Source of the DNA: Adiantum capillus-veneris
Taxonomy: Eukaryota > Streptophyta > Polypodiopsida > Polypodiales > Pteridaceae
Direction: 5' to 3'
DNA: 64,000 nt
Assembly: GCA_014529385.2 (NCBI GenBank)
Contig: CM043959.1
Location: 13,052,809-13,116,808, forward strand
This document shows positions 10,398 through 21,471 of this stretch, piece after piece. Below the pieces are notes generated by a model. It was not told where the DNA came from and did not search any database. It saw only the letters and a list, made by a program, of their open reading frames with translations. The position numbers and the translations under genes are program-made. Positions within the stretch are counted from its first letter, which is position 1; every line of letters starts with the position of its first letter.

Positions 10398-13300
10398 AAG
10401 TGGTATCAGAGCTCAGTTTAAGGAGCTACAGTCAATACACAGGTTTCGGCAGCTCTGGATTTTCCCTTGGCAACTATGGTCGTGGAAACAATGTTGGAAG
10501 AGGTCAATGGCAAAACCAACAAAGTCAAAGTTACAACGATTATAGCCAAAGAGGCAGGGGGAGAGCCCGAACTCGTGGACGTGGAGGTGGACAATTTGTA
10601 CATCCTCAAAGAGATGGATATTGTAACAGATGTGGCATTTATGGTCACTTTGAAAGAGAATGTTACACAAGGCTAAATCAAAATCGTGATCGTGGTGGAA
10701 GAGGCCGAGGTTATGGCAGACATGGAGGAAACTTTGTTGGATACAATCCTCATGATCAAAATATATATGACAATAGGTCGAGTGGACATTTATTTCCTAT
10801 GGAACATGTTGTTGGAAGCATGGTGGAACCACATCATACAGATGATTGGTATTTAGATAGTGGTGCCACAAATCATATGACATATCATGGTGAATGGTTT
10901 GACAGAAAAGAGAAGTTAGAAGAGGATGAGTTTGTCGCTACAGGTGATGATAATATGCATCGGATTACACATGTTGGTTCAGTTCCATTGCTAGAAAAAG
11001 ACGGGACATACAACACATTGGGATATGTTCTATATGTGCCTTCAATCACAAAGAATTTAGCATCAGTTGGACAGATGACAGATCAAGGGTTGCAAGTCCG
11101 TTTTAATCGTTATGGCTGCTTCATAGAGGAGTTTCACAACGGCAGAACAGGTAAGATATTGGCACGTGGAAGAAAGAAAGGTCGCTTGTTCTCATTGGAA
11201 GCTAGAGATCCATGTTTACACAGTGGTATGTATGCAAACAAATCAGCCACTCAAGAAGATTGGGCAGAGTTATGGCGTAAGAGGATTGGTCATGTCAATT
11301 TTAGAAGATTAAAGCATATGCAATCAAATCAAATTGTACGTGGATTACCAAATTTTGGCAGATTGAATTTTGATCATGTTTGTGAAGCTTGTCAATTTGG
11401 AAAGCAATCTCGTTTACCATTTCCAAAGAGGGGGAGAATTAGCCAAAGTCCTTTGGAAATTGTTCATTCAGATATTTGGGGACCTTGTGATCATGCTACA
11501 CCAAATGGTTGTCGATATTTTATCACATTTACGGATGATTACAGCAGAATGACATGGGTTTACTTTCTAAAGGCAAAGTCAGAGGCATTTGAAGTATTTT
11601 TGGAGTTCAAAGTTATGGTTGAGAAAGAGAATGGTTGTCAAATTAAATGCCTACGTACAGATGGAGGGGGAGAGTACATGTCACATAGTTCTGATGATTA
11701 CTTACGTGAACAAGGCATAAGAAGACAGATTACTTGCAGATACACACCACAACAAAATGGAGTTGTTGAGAGAAAGAATAGAGTCATAGCAGAGATTGCA
11801 AGAGCCATGATGAATGAGATGAATATGCCATTAACATATTGGGCTGAAGCAGTTCATACAGCAGTACACATTATGAATCGAACACCAACAGCTGCCATTC
11901 ATGAAATTTCACCTTATGAGAGACTTTATGGGATCAAACCAACAGTTTCCTACATGAAAGTTTTTGGATGTGTTTGCTATGTTCATGTGCCAAATGAAGC
12001 AAGAAAGAAGATGGATCCAAAGGCAGTGAAGTGTATATTCTTGGGCTACCCAGTTGAAAAGAAAGGTTACAAGTGCTATGATCCTACGACAAGACAAGTT
12101 TATGTCAGTAGAGATGTCAGATTTTGTGAGCATGAACCATGGTATAAACCAAAGCCAGTGATGATGGAAGATGAGTATGAAGAGCAAGAGAATGTGCATT
12201 ATGTTGTTGATAAGCTAGGACCATCAACAAGAACTATTTTCGGACCACATATGGCAGAGGAGAGTACAAGAAGTGTCAACCCATGGAGTGGTCGTTTGCG
12301 AGATAAGAAGCAAGACGAGAAAGGCAAGAAGAAAGTGGTTGAAGAGAAATCTGGAGATGAAAGCCTCAATGAAGAGCATGGTTTACCACATTTGAGGACA
12401 CCTGGCAGTAAGCATATTGAGAAATATGTATCCCCATATGCAAGAGTTGAAGAGAAGAGTGCACCACAGCTGAGAAGATCAGAGAGGGTGCATTATCCAG
12501 TTGATAGATTGACATACAACGGTTACATGCGTACACATTATGCATACATGGTTTCACGTGTGCAACATAAAGAGCCTACATGTTTTCAAGAGGCAATTGG
12601 AAAATCAGAATGGGAGTCAGCTATGGATGATGAGATGGATGCTCTTGTGAAGAATGACACTTGGGATTTGCTTCGCTTGCCAAGTGGAAAGAAAGCAATT
12701 GGTTCAAAATGGGTATACAAAGTCAAGTGCAAGTTAGATGGTAGTGTGGAAAGATACAAAGCGAGAGTTGTTGCTAAAGGTTATGCACAAACAAAAGGTC
12801 TTGATTATGATGAGACATTTAGTCCAGTTGCAAAGATGACAACAATCAGATTGGTGATAGCAATGGCAAGTATGTTTGGTTGGAAGTTACGGCAAATGGA
12901 TGTGGATAATGCATTCTTGAATGGTGACTTGGAAGAAGAAGTTTATATGATACAGCCAGAGGGTTATCAACATCCAAAGTTTCCATATTATGTGTGTAAG
13001 TTGAAGAAAGCATTGTATGGTTTGAAGCAAGCATCTAGAGCTTGGTGTGAAAAGATAACCAGATTCTTGAAGAAGATTGGATTTAAACAATCTACTGCTG
13101 ATCACTCATTATTTTTGAAGCATGTTGATGGAGAGATCGTCGTTATTGTTATCTATGTTGATGACTTGATTCTCACTGGAAGTCATGCTGAGCAAATTTT
13201 GCATGTCAAGAAGAGTTTGTTGAGAGAATTCAACATGAAGGACCTTGGTGAGTTGAGATATTTCTTGGGAATTGAAATTGTCAATACTTTATCAGGAATT

Positions 13301-14125
13301 TGGATGATACAAAGACAATACGCGTTGGATATGCTTGAGAAGTATGGAATGACAGCGTGCAAACCGGTTGATACACCTCTTGATCAAAATGTGAAGTTAT
13401 TTGATGATGGAAATTACATTGAGGATGTCACTATGTATCGCAAGATGGTTGGAAGCCTTATTTACTTGACAATAACAAGGCCAGATTTGAGTTATGCAGT
13501 GGGTGTTGTGAGTCAATTCATGCAAAATCCATGTAAAAGTCATCTTGATGCAGTGAGACGGATTATGAGATATGTGAAAGCCACTGTCAGTTATGGAATG
13601 TTTTATGAAAAGAATGGGAAGCTTTGTCTTTATGGTTACACAGATGCAGATTGGGCAGGAGATTTTATGGATAGAAGATCTACAAGTGGTTATGCATTTT
13701 CCATTGGCAATGGTATGATAAGTTGGAGTAGCAAGAACCAATCAATTGTAGCATTATCAAGTACAGAAGCTGAATATCGTGGAGCAGCTTTGGCAGCATG
13801 TGAAGAGTCATGGTTGAGAGTACTTATGGTAGACTTTGGTTTTGACTATCTTGATAGTGTCATTATATATTGTGACAGTATTAGCAGCATCATGTTGGCA
13901 AAGAATCCAGTCTACCATGCTCGTACTAAACACATTGAGGTCCATTATCACTTCATTAGAGAAAAAGTTTTGGCAGGTGAGATTGATTTGGTGTATGTGA
14001 AGACAAATGATCAAGTTGCGGATATATTCACAAAAGCTCTTGGAAAGGAGAAGTTTTGCTACTTTCGTGAAGCATTGGGAATCCATCATATGCAAGCTCA
14101 CTCTGAGCTTGAGGGGGAGTGTTAA
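10319..14125 (+). CDS. copia polyprotein: zinc knuckle, protease, integrase, RT, RNase H (intact, N-terminally deleted)
   Basis: A single open frame of 1,268 codons without stops. The frame runs in from the LTR (first in-frame ATG at 10337 is inside it), so the true start is unknown. Order, counting from 10319: Gly/Arg-rich gag tail; CX2CX4HX4C knuckle (C102, C105, H110, C115); protease WYLDSGATNHM (D180); GAG-pre-integrase zinc motif (HVNFRRL, CEACQFG); integrase D384, D447, E483; RT with D860 and YVDD at 945-948; RNase H D1108/D1110, E1149, D1185. All catalytic residues are present. The stop codon TAA (14123-14125) lies in the LTR start. Gag upstream of the knuckle is absent, so particle formation would need gag from another copy. 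Confidence 0.96.
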   Translation: MCVCVSMCVGVCVVFFPTFSITCALYKVVSELSLRSYSQYTGFGSSGFSLGNYGRGNNVGRGQWQNQQSQSYNDYSQRGRGRARTRGRGGGQFVHPQRDGYCNRCGIYGHFERECYTRLNQNRDRGGRGRGYGRHGGNFVGYNPHDQNIYDNRSSGHLFPMEHVVGSMVEPHHTDDWYLDSGATNHMTYHGEWFDRKEKLEEDEFVATGDDNMHRITHVGSVPLLEKDGTYNTLGYVLYVPSITKNLASVGQMTDQGLQVRFNRYGCFIEEFHNGRTGKILARGRKKGRLFSLEARDPCLHSGMYANKSATQEDWAELWRKRIGHVNFRRLKHMQSNQIVRGLPNFGRLNFDHVCEACQFGKQSRLPFPKRGRISQSPLEIVHSDIWGPCDHATPNGCRYFITFTDDYSRMTWVYFLKAKSEAFEVFLEFKVMVEKENGCQIKCLRTDGGGEYMSHSSDDYLREQGIRRQITCRYTPQQNGVVERKNRVIAEIARAMMNEMNMPLTYWAEAVHTAVHIMNRTPTAAIHEISPYERLYGIKPTVSYMKVFGCVCYVHVPNEARKKMDPKAVKCIFLGYPVEKKGYKCYDPTTRQVYVSRDVRFCEHEPWYKPKPVMMEDEYEEQENVHYVVDKLGPSTRTIFGPHMAEESTRSVNPWSGRLRDKKQDEKGKKKVVEEKSGDESLNEEHGLPHLRTPGSKHIEKYVSPYARVEEKSAPQLRRSERVHYPVDRLTYNGYMRTHYAYMVSRVQHKEPTCFQEAIGKSEWESAMDDEMDALVKNDTWDLLRLPSGKKAIGSKWVYKVKCKLDGSVERYKARVVAKGYAQTKGLDYDETFSPVAKMTTIRLVIAMASMFGWKLRQMDVDNAFLNGDLEEEVYMIQPEGYQHPKFPYYVCKLKKALYGLKQASRAWCEKITRFLKKIGFKQSTADHSLFLKHVDGEIVVIVIYVDDLILTGSHAEQILHVKKSLLREFNMKDLGELRYFLGIEIVNTLSGIWMIQRQYALDMLEKYGMTACKPVDTPLDQNVKLFDDGNYIEDVTMYRKMVGSLIYLTITRPDLSYAVGVVSQFMQNPCKSHLDAVRRIMRYVKATVSYGMFYEKNGKLCLYGYTDADWAGDFMDRRSTSGYAFSIGNGMISWSSKNQSIVALSSTEAEYRGAALAACEESWLRVLMVDFGFDYLDSVIIYCDSISSIMLAKNPVYHARTKHIEVHYHFIREKVLAGEIDLVYVKTNDQVADIFTKALGKEKFCYFREALGIHHMQAHSELEGEC
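10401..10412 (+). other. copia primer-binding site (initiator Met tRNA)
   Basis: TGGTATCAGAGC, three bases after the LTR end, is the complement of the plant initiator-Met tRNA 3' end used by most copia elements. Confidence 0.93.
14105..14119 (+). other. copia polypurine tract
   Basis: GAGCTTGAGGGGGAG directly abuts the TGTTAAAG start of the 3' LTR. It also encodes the last residues of the polyprotein. Confidence 0.9.
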
Positions 14126-14353
14126 AGAATATGATGTTAAAGAATATGTCCATTGTGCTATGGGCGGCTGGACACTGACTATACTATGTTGTAAATATAC
14201 TCTGGATAATAGTTCAAAAGAGAAGAAGAATAGAAGAGCAGCTCGTTGAATGGCTGCTGCAGGGTAACGATTGTGTGTGTGTGTGTGTCTCGATGTGTGT
14301 TGGTGTGTGTGTAGTCTTCTTTCCTACCTTCTCCATCACCTGCGCACTCTACA
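14120..14353 (+). repeat. copia 3' LTR (234 bp)
   Basis: TGTTAAAG to CTCTACA, matching the 5' LTR. Differences seen: CTTTGG/CTCTGG, AAGAGAAG/AATAGAAG, AGAAGCTC/AGCAGCTC, TGTTGC/TGCTGC, and eight instead of six GT units. Confidence 0.96.
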
Positions 14354-14358
14354 CAAAT
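14354..14358 (+). repeat. right target-site duplication (CAAAT)
   Basis: Exact repeat of 10163-10167. Confidence 0.95.
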
Positions 14359-15935
14359 GAGGCAGTAGCAAAAAGAGTACAAGCAGCTGAAGAAGAGTGT
14401 TTGCAGCTCAGCAAGTCATTGCGAGATGCCGAAGAGAAAGGGATAATCTGACACTACAGCTGGCCGAAGAATCGAAAGAAGTAAAGGCCATGAGAAATGC
14501 CAAGGAAAAAGCAGAGATAGAACAAGAAGCAAGCCTGGATGAAGTCCTTGAGCTCAAGGACCAATTAAAAGTCAAAGATCAAACCATCCAGAGGCTGCGA
14601 GCATCACCTGCTAGAGTCAGAGCTACGAGCTCGACTCAAATCATTTCCGAGAGTCAAATATATGAAGAGCAAATGTAGGAACTTCAGAAGGAGCTGACTC
14701 TTGAGAAAAAGCAGAGGTTAATGATGGCTGAAGGTTCTATCGTAATGTAAACAAGAATGGAGGAGGGCCAAAAAGCCCTGCAAGAAGAATTGGAAAGCAT
14801 AAAGAAAAAGCTCGAGGAGGCGGAAAGAGTAAACTCTGAACTTAATGACCTCCTCGTGAATATGGGCGAAGAAGATGAAGCGGAAAAGCAAACACTCCTT
14901 AGGCAAATTGAGGAGTTAAAAGGCCAGCAACAAGCAGAGGCAGAAAGCACAGGGCCAGCCGCCAATGAGGGCATTGACCTCAAAAATGTGGCAGATCCTG
15001 TGGACACACACATGCAAGAGGAAAGCATAGCAGGATCCTCTCAAGAGCCGCAGGATGTAACACAAGAAGAGGAGGAAAAATTGCGTAAGGCAATAGAGGA
15101 AGAGCTAAGAGAAAGCACGAAGGAAGCCTTGGAATGGGAGCAGAGGGTCTTCAAATCTATGACAATTCAGAAGATCGACACCAGCAATCTCAGGCGCGAG
15201 TGGCTTCAACCCTCTCTCCCATACCCATTGCTGAAATATGAGGCAACAACAATCAACAAGAGGATCAGAGAAGAGCCAACGGTACCTCTCTACAATGCAG
15301 ACACCTCGAAGCCAGAAGGAGTTAAGCTTATAGTAGATTCTCAGCCAAAGTGGAGGAAGGCTTGGCTTACCAAGTACCCACAATACCTAATCCACTTGGT
15401 AGAGGCACCTAAACATATCAGGGACAACCTCAGCTTCTGTCCTCTACGAAGGGTTAGGACGTGGAAGGCACAAGAAATGTTGCAAAGAAGCCAACCCACT
15501 TGGCTGAATTACCCAAAGCTACCGGGCGTGAAGGCAGGTGAGAGAATAAGTGTCCAATACATAGTGAAAACCCTAACGGGCGCCGTAAAGTTGTTCACTG
15601 GCTCACCTGACCTTACATGCATTATGATGAGGAAGATTTGCAGAACCATCTTAGCAGTGTTCGAGACCTTCAAGCCAGGCCAGGTGACCGACAACATATT
15701 CTTCTTCCAGGATACATATAGATGTGCTTATGATCTGTCAGGTCAACCTTCCAAGGAGGTGATACATGTGCTGTATCAAAGAATCATGTTTCTACCATCA
15801 TATCACCTCCACGCTTTTGAAGAAGCATTCTATACGGGGTTCTTCACCATGAATACAGATATCTTTGGCCCCACAATGCTGAACCTACATGCCAGGTATG
15901 AATCACTGCTAAAGATGCGGGAAACGATAAGATGA
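14354..15935 (+). pseudogene. long coding region of unknown function, second part (coiled coil plus C-terminal domain)
   Basis: After the copia element the coiled coil resumes (AKRVQAAEEECLQLSKSLRD) with one frameshift near 14440, TAG at about 14676 and TAA at 14748, then an open frame 14757-15935. Residues 1-150 of that frame are coiled coil (ELESIKKKLEEAERVNSELN). The last 240 residues look globular (PSLPYPLLKYE, KAWLTKYPQYLIHLVEAP, CPLRRVRTWKAQEML, DNIFFFQDTYRCAYDL) and I do not recognise the fold. Joined to the first part it would be about 1,160 codons. No transmembrane segment is evident, which argues against an envelope-like protein. Confidence 0.6.
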
Positions 15936-16870
15936 AGCAGCTGATCAAGGCCATGTTGGAGACGACATGAAAAAATAATACCATGGCCTAAAAGTGTTTG
16001 GAACAACACAATCTGTGGATGATAATCTCTTTTTCTTCGCTCGATCCCACCTAGTTATGATGAGACACTGGATTTCTACTCCCATCTGGACATACTCTTA
16101 GTGATCAATCATGATACAATATTCACCCAAGTCCCACAAGGAGTTTGGTCAATCTATATACACACCACAACCCCCCCCCCCCCCCCCCCCTTCCCCCCCC
16201 AATCACTCAAGGTAGTCATGAAAGAATAAAACTTTAAGTTAAAACTCAAAGGTTATTCATTCAAGATAGTTCAATAGGATTTGAAAAATCAAATATTTCC
16301 AATTGTAAATGACACAAAAAGACCATATATTTATTCTAGAAGAGGTGCATAGATACATAAAGTTCTAATAAACCAATTCTTGGATCCCATAAGAAAAGTC
16401 TCCTTGTACTTGCTCACGTCTTGGGGTTTAAAGATCAAACTTCTATTTCAGCACTTAGGCTCACATCCTCATCCTTGTATAATTTCTTCCCACCAGAAAT
16501 ATCTGCTAGTTGTAATGCATAATGAAACTCACATGAGCATGTTTTCTATTATGTCCTCCCTCTATAAAAGTGGTTATTTGGGCTCATGCTAAATGGAGAT
16601 TCTTGGGAAAAATACCAAACACATATAGGCTTCTAGTATTTTTCAAAAGTAATAATAACATTGTGGGGATGTACTTAATGATAGGGCAATAAATCCTTAA
16701 TCTTGTAGAATCAATTTTCGATGCTCAAGTTCTTTCAAATCCTAAATATGACCTTCTCGCAAAAGCCATACCTTTAGTTGAGCATAAGGGGCTTCTTAGA
16801 GAGAATGATGTTTCAATTAGGTACTTCCATAGGTGAGAAAAGGTTGACATAAAGGACATGTCTTTAGGCC
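15936..16870. other. non-coding stretch with poly-C run
   Basis: No gene is seen. At 16171-16200 there is C20, TT, C8. No LTR matching the region before 8259 was found here, so the right border of the long-ORF element is unplaced. Confidence 0.5.
16171..16200 (+). repeat. poly-C tract (C20-TT-C8)
   Basis: A simple homopolymer run; G-quadruplex-capable on the minus strand. Confidence 0.95.
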
Positions 16871-16873
16871 TAG

Positions 16874-17000
16874 CCCGGGGAATTCACTGTGTTTTTCTGT
16901 ACAGTACCACATGAGTGTACAATAGGGGGGTTTTTAGGTTTTGTACATAAGCGTAGCCCCTCATTATTTCATACTCATACCGTATACATAAGGGAGGGAG
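16874..17000 (-). mobile_element. one end of a CCCGGGG-terminus DNA element (fragment)
   Basis: It begins CCCGGGGAATTCACT and continues with sequence alignable to the reverse complement of the right end of the 755-bp element at 28444-29198 (shared: ACCACAT-AGTG, ACATAAGCGTA-like, then CCCCTCA). The other terminus was not found. Confidence 0.5.
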
Positions 17001-17069
17001 GGGGGCCGGGGGAGGAGGGTGGCTACATTGGGGCTACATTCAACTACCTGAGCCACCTTAAATACATTA

Positions 17070-17519
17070 GTAAGTCTGTGTGTGTGTGTGTGCATCGATG
17101 AATACTTTCATGGCGTGGTCAAAATAAGGGCAAACTTGAAATTCTCTCGTGTTTTTGGTCAAAATTAGAAGCTTTTGTTGGTTATTACACTAACTTATGT
17201 AAATTTCCTCATTTTCTTAAAGCCAAGCTCAAACCCCTCTAATTTGTCAAAATTCCCAAAATACGCTTCAAATTTTTAAAATTCCCAAAGTACCCATGTA
17301 TCTATTTTGATCGGATTGATCAAAGTTTTCTTAATTTTATTCCTTTTTGACAATTAAGATGCATTTTTGAGTGGTTAGCATGTAATTTGTCACATATTAC
17401 CTCATAAAACATGCGATTATGTCCACAAAGATAACACATAAGTGTAGTCATCAACAAAATGTCAATCATTGAAGAACAAGAATACATCCTAATTCCTCTT
17501 TGTCTTGCCACACATTGGC

Positions 17520-17558
<39 letters not shown>

Positions 17559-17655
17559 AGAAGAAGAAGAAGAAGAAGAAGAAGAGAGTTTTAACATCGT
17601 AGGAAACTATCCCAAGATACCTTAAAGATCTAGCCGACAAGAAGAGTTGAACTTA
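17070..17655 (+). repeat. dispersed repeat copy A (inverted relative to 22960-23360)
   Basis: It contains TG repeats, AAATAAGGGCAAACTTGAAA, GAAGCTTTTGTTGG, GCCAAGCTCAAA and, at the right end, TCGTAGGAAACTATCCCAAG then AAGATCTA and GTTGAACTTAAGACCTG. All of these recur as reverse complement in the copy at 22960-23360, with about 200 bp less internal sequence there. A (GA)n(GAA)n block at 17521-17586 lies inside. The right end resembles a tRNA B box, so a SINE-type origin is possible. Confidence 0.7.
17521..17586 (+). repeat. compound microsatellite (GA)n(GAA)n
   Basis: About 17 GA units then about 10 GAA units. Confidence 0.97.
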
Positions 17656-17662
17656 AGACCTG

Positions 17663-17665
<3 letters not shown>

Positions 17666-17714
<49 letters not shown>

Positions 17715-17716
17715 GA
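17666..17716 (+). repeat. (GA)n microsatellite
   Basis: About 25 GA units with one GGG interruption. Confidence 0.97.
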
Positions 17717-18284
17717 TGGAGAATGTTAAAGCTGGTATTTATTATGCTAGTTCAAACGTAGAAATGACACATCGTGAGAACATAGATTTTCACTCGATAT
17801 TTGTTTCACCACCTTTCATGGCAACATGATGGGTTGAAGCATCGTCTACCTACACTATTTGAACATAGGGGATGCACGAGATCGATCTTTTCTATCACCG
17901 CCATTTGAATATGGGGGCAACACAAGATTAATCTAAGCATCTCTCAAGTGCACGATGTGAACATAGAGAAGGTCGAAGTCACCTCTAGCCCTCTTCTTTT
18001 GTTGCGTCGTGTGAATCCAGCCTACGTCTAGAAATATTCATGCAAATTTGACTCAACAAAAATTTTGTTTTTCGCAACTTTTGAGCATTTCCAAATGTTG
18101 GTCCTTTTTTGCAGATAGTGAAGAGGCTTTGTACGAGTAGAGAGCATTATTTACACACACGCACGCAGTGTCACATGCTACTATTGAGCGGTTAGCGAAG
18201 TGGGCACTAGAGAGAGTGCAACTTCACACATAGCCTGGACAAGCACTTGCACAGAGACATGCTCGCAAGCGCTTGCAAACAGGT

Positions 18285-18480
<196 letters not shown>

Positions 18481-19323
18481 TCATGGGTGCCGTGGGGATT
18501 TTTCGGGACCGCGGTCTTGTGTGTGATGCTCTTGGCAAGCGATTGCATCAATGTTTGGGAAAATACATTTATCCAAACCTACTGAATTCCTTTTCTTGAA
18601 TTTGCCAAGATGAAATTTTAGAAAATTGTATTTATTTTTCAAGTTGTTACACTATTTTTCTCTATTTTGGGATGGATTTTCTCATTTTCCCCTTGCTGTC
18701 TGTCAACCGGCATTTTGAAATTGAAAACGGCACGATATTAAGTCAAGACACATTTTTCTCAATGGATGATTGCATCTGGGCAAATAGAAGTGGCAAAAGG
18801 AGAGCCCAATTAATCCTCGCTTACAGAATCCTAGCATTGTGTTCGACGTGCGCTTCTTTTGAATTTGGGCATCAGAAATAGACATAGCCAAAGGTTTTGT
18901 CCTCGTTCTCTCCCCCGCGAGTGGCAGACGAGGTGCTGGGCATCTCCTGCCCCCTGCCCAAGCCCTCTGCAAGATCCGCTATAGCCACACTTGCATCTCT
19001 GCTTGGTGTCTTGCACATTGCGTGCGGTGGCGTCCTTGGACTGCTACGTCCTCTTAGCACTTGAGTCATGAGCCTTTTGTTGGATGTACCGGCAACAGCA
19101 CCCTACAAGCAGCATCTCTCCCCTCCCTCAGAGTCTCCAATCTGAAGGTATTTATGGATTTTTATCAGAGTCAGTAGGTCCATACAATTTTGAAAAATAA
19201 AACCTTGAAGAGAATGGAGAGAGATTCTTTGGTGACTCACTTTAGCCACTACCAAACATGTCCTTTGCGTGCATGCCCCCTATTTTTTGGAACGAATGCA
19301 CTTATTTTTTTGCAAGCAGATGT

Positions 19324-19327
<4 letters not shown>

Positions 19328-19379
<52 letters not shown>
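19328..19379 (+). repeat. (TC)n microsatellite followed by A12
   Basis: About 26 TC units, then a short poly-A. Confidence 0.97.
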
Positions 19380-19383
<4 letters not shown>

Positions 19384-20084
19384 AAAAAAAAAAAGCATAC
19401 TCCATGCAAGATCAATGCTATCAAGCAAGGTTGCCTCTTGGAGCGCACTACTTGTAGGGTATATTACAGCAAGGACATGAGGGTATGTGAAGGTCAATAC
19501 ATGTTTTGCATGATTAGATTGAAAAACGGTAGGTTCAAAATGATGGTCTTCCTTCAAATGCGACAAGGTTGTGAGAATTCCATGATCAGATTGCTTGGCA
19601 ATTCAAAATATTGTTGAGTGTCTCCTGCTTGAGATGGTTCAAAGAGGAGGCATCAACGGAGGACGAGTGAGGAACATGAATAGGGAGAGGCGTAGGAGGA
19701 CACAAAGAAGATATCTTAGAGGGTATCTTTTGAGAAATGCAATTCTATTAAAGGAGAGCGAGTAGTCAATAGGTACCCCAATTTCAAAATAGTATAGAAG
19801 CATTGAATACAATGTGATTCTTGATAAAAGATGTGACCTCATAACACAATTGTGGAGAAAGGCCTTTGCTTAGCTTGATGTTTGAAAAGCTTGTAGCCTT
19901 CTCATCACTGATGTATGTAGCTAAAATCGTACTTTCTCCAAAGTTGAGTTGGAGCTACCCCCAAAAAACTCCTGCGTGAAAGTTGCTCAAAGCATACATG
20001 TCTTATGTTATAGTTCTAGCAAGCAAAGGTGCAGCTCAGAGGCTATCCTACCTGCGTGGTGATGATGCATTGTTGTCGTATGTA

Positions 20085-20470
20085 GCCTATAGAAACAACC
20101 CGGTCAATCCATATGACCATGTGAAAAATTGAGACTATATTTGTAATTATATACAAAATAAAGACATTGTGTATGTGTGACACATAGATTCAAGGTACGC
20201 TAAACGTGTCTTGGTAAGAAACTATAGCTCAAGATAACACACCCGATGAAGCCATATGACCATGTGGGAAATTGAGACTATAGAATTTGTAAATACATGT
20301 AAAAGAAACTAAGGATCTTAAAATCTTTAACTCTTTTATAGTAAAAATAGGCACAACTACACATTTGGTAAGAATGGATAGCTCAAGAGACCCGATCAAG
20401 CCATATAGATAGCTAGAAGAACAAAAGGTAAAATCGATAGCTCAAGATGGCACACCTGGTCTGTTAACTA
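20085..20470 (+). repeat. diverged tandem repeat, ~145-bp period
   Basis: The phrases CATATGACCATGTG and AAATTGAGACTATA occur near 20108 and 20251, and TAGCTCAAGA followed by a CCCGAT/CACACC phrase recurs near 20228, 20380 and 20442. At least two full and two partial units are visible. Confidence 0.7.
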
Positions 20471-20641
20471 AGTCAATGTCAATTAACAGAAGCTGATAAA
20501 GATCGAAGACATATGGATGCACATCGAAGATCAACATGAAGAAGCAGGGAAGATTGGAGTTACACATTTTCCACGTTTTCCCAAAATGGTCATGTATTGT
20601 AAATTCCCAATTTATTTCAAGCCATTGTAATATTGCTAATG

Positions 20642-21383
20642 TGTTACAGGCTCAATGGGAGTTCCAAGCTGTAAAGAACAGGTTAATTAGTGTGCCTAAG
20701 TTACAAATTTAGTAAGTGGTGGAGCCCTAAAGGCCTTGGGAGCCCGGACATTGCATATTTTTACCCTAGGTATATAAGGCAGTACGTAAAAGAAATTAGG
20801 GTTTTCAAGCTCATTTGTTGAGAGCACTCTTTGGTGAGAGCTCTTGAGGTGTGTGGCTATGGAGTCCTTGAGCTTATCTCTCCTCATGAGACTTGATTAA
20901 CACTAACCAATGATTCATTCTCTTTCACTATGCCTCTCTCATGCTTCTTATGATTGCCTATGATGCTTAGATTAGCTAGATCTTAACTAATTAGTGGTTA
21001 ATCCCTCTCTAATCTTTTGTGATTGCCCTCTCTTGCTTGTGTGCACATGTAGGTTTGATTGGAGTGTGGTGCTCAATAGATCTATGTGTGTGTGCTTGCA
21101 ATTAGTGTGTTGCATGATGGGATTAGTGTTGTGTGTATCTTGCAATTGTAGTGTGTGTGATTGGGTTGATTGGGGGTGAAGAGAAGTGGATGTGGAGATT
21201 GCCCTTCATTGTGGCTTAGCTCCTCCATAGGCCAAGAAGCTCACCTCATAGAGTTAACCATTTGTGTTGCCATAATTAGCGTACTAATAGTGTGAGTGTT
21301 TCCATGCCTAGCCGGGTAGCTCCTCCCTCCGGATTGATAATTTTGTTGGTCATTGGAGCTATGCAATGATCGGACCCCCAACA
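20642..21383 (+). repeat. LTR of element gypsy-C (5' LTR, left end tentative)
   Basis: The right end is firm: CCCCCAACA is followed two bases later by an Asp-tRNA primer site. TGTTACAGG at 20642 is a plausible TG start giving 742 bp. A TATA box (TATATAAGG) is at 20771. No matching 3' LTR is in the window. Confidence 0.55.
20771..20779 (+). promoter_or_regulatory. TATA box in gypsy-C LTR
   Basis: TATATAAGG, about 610 bp before the primer-binding site, placing it in the U3/R region of the LTR. Confidence 0.5.
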
Positions 21384-21385
21384 TT

Positions 21386-21403
21386 TGGCGCCGTTGTCGG
21401 GGA
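21386..21403 (+). other. primer-binding site 1 (Asp tRNA type)
   Basis: TGGCGCCGTTGTCGGGGA matches the complement of the plant tRNA-Asp 3' end except for one base. This primer is typical of Athila/Tat-type gypsy elements. Confidence 0.88.
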
Positions 21404-21471
21404 GCTCATCCCTCCGTATTGACATTTTGTTGGTCATTGGAGCTAATAGCAACGATGGAACCCCCAACATT

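Larger units (their letters stand above)
10168..14353 (+). mobile_element. complete-ended Ty1/copia retrotransposon, gag-deleted, nested insertion
   Basis: The element has TG...CA LTRs of 230 and 234 bp, a perfect 5-bp target duplication, an initiator-Met primer site right after the 5' LTR, an intact pol frame and a purine tract right before the 3' LTR. The LTRs differ by about four substitutions and one GT-repeat length change, so the insertion is recent compared with everything around it. Only about 70 codons lie between the primer site and the zinc knuckle, so the gag capsid region is missing. It sits inside the long coding region at 8259-15935. Confidence 0.97.

Noticed and set aside
8259..15935. 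Envelope-like protein as in Athila elements
   Set aside because: No signal peptide or transmembrane segment; mostly coiled coil and charged.
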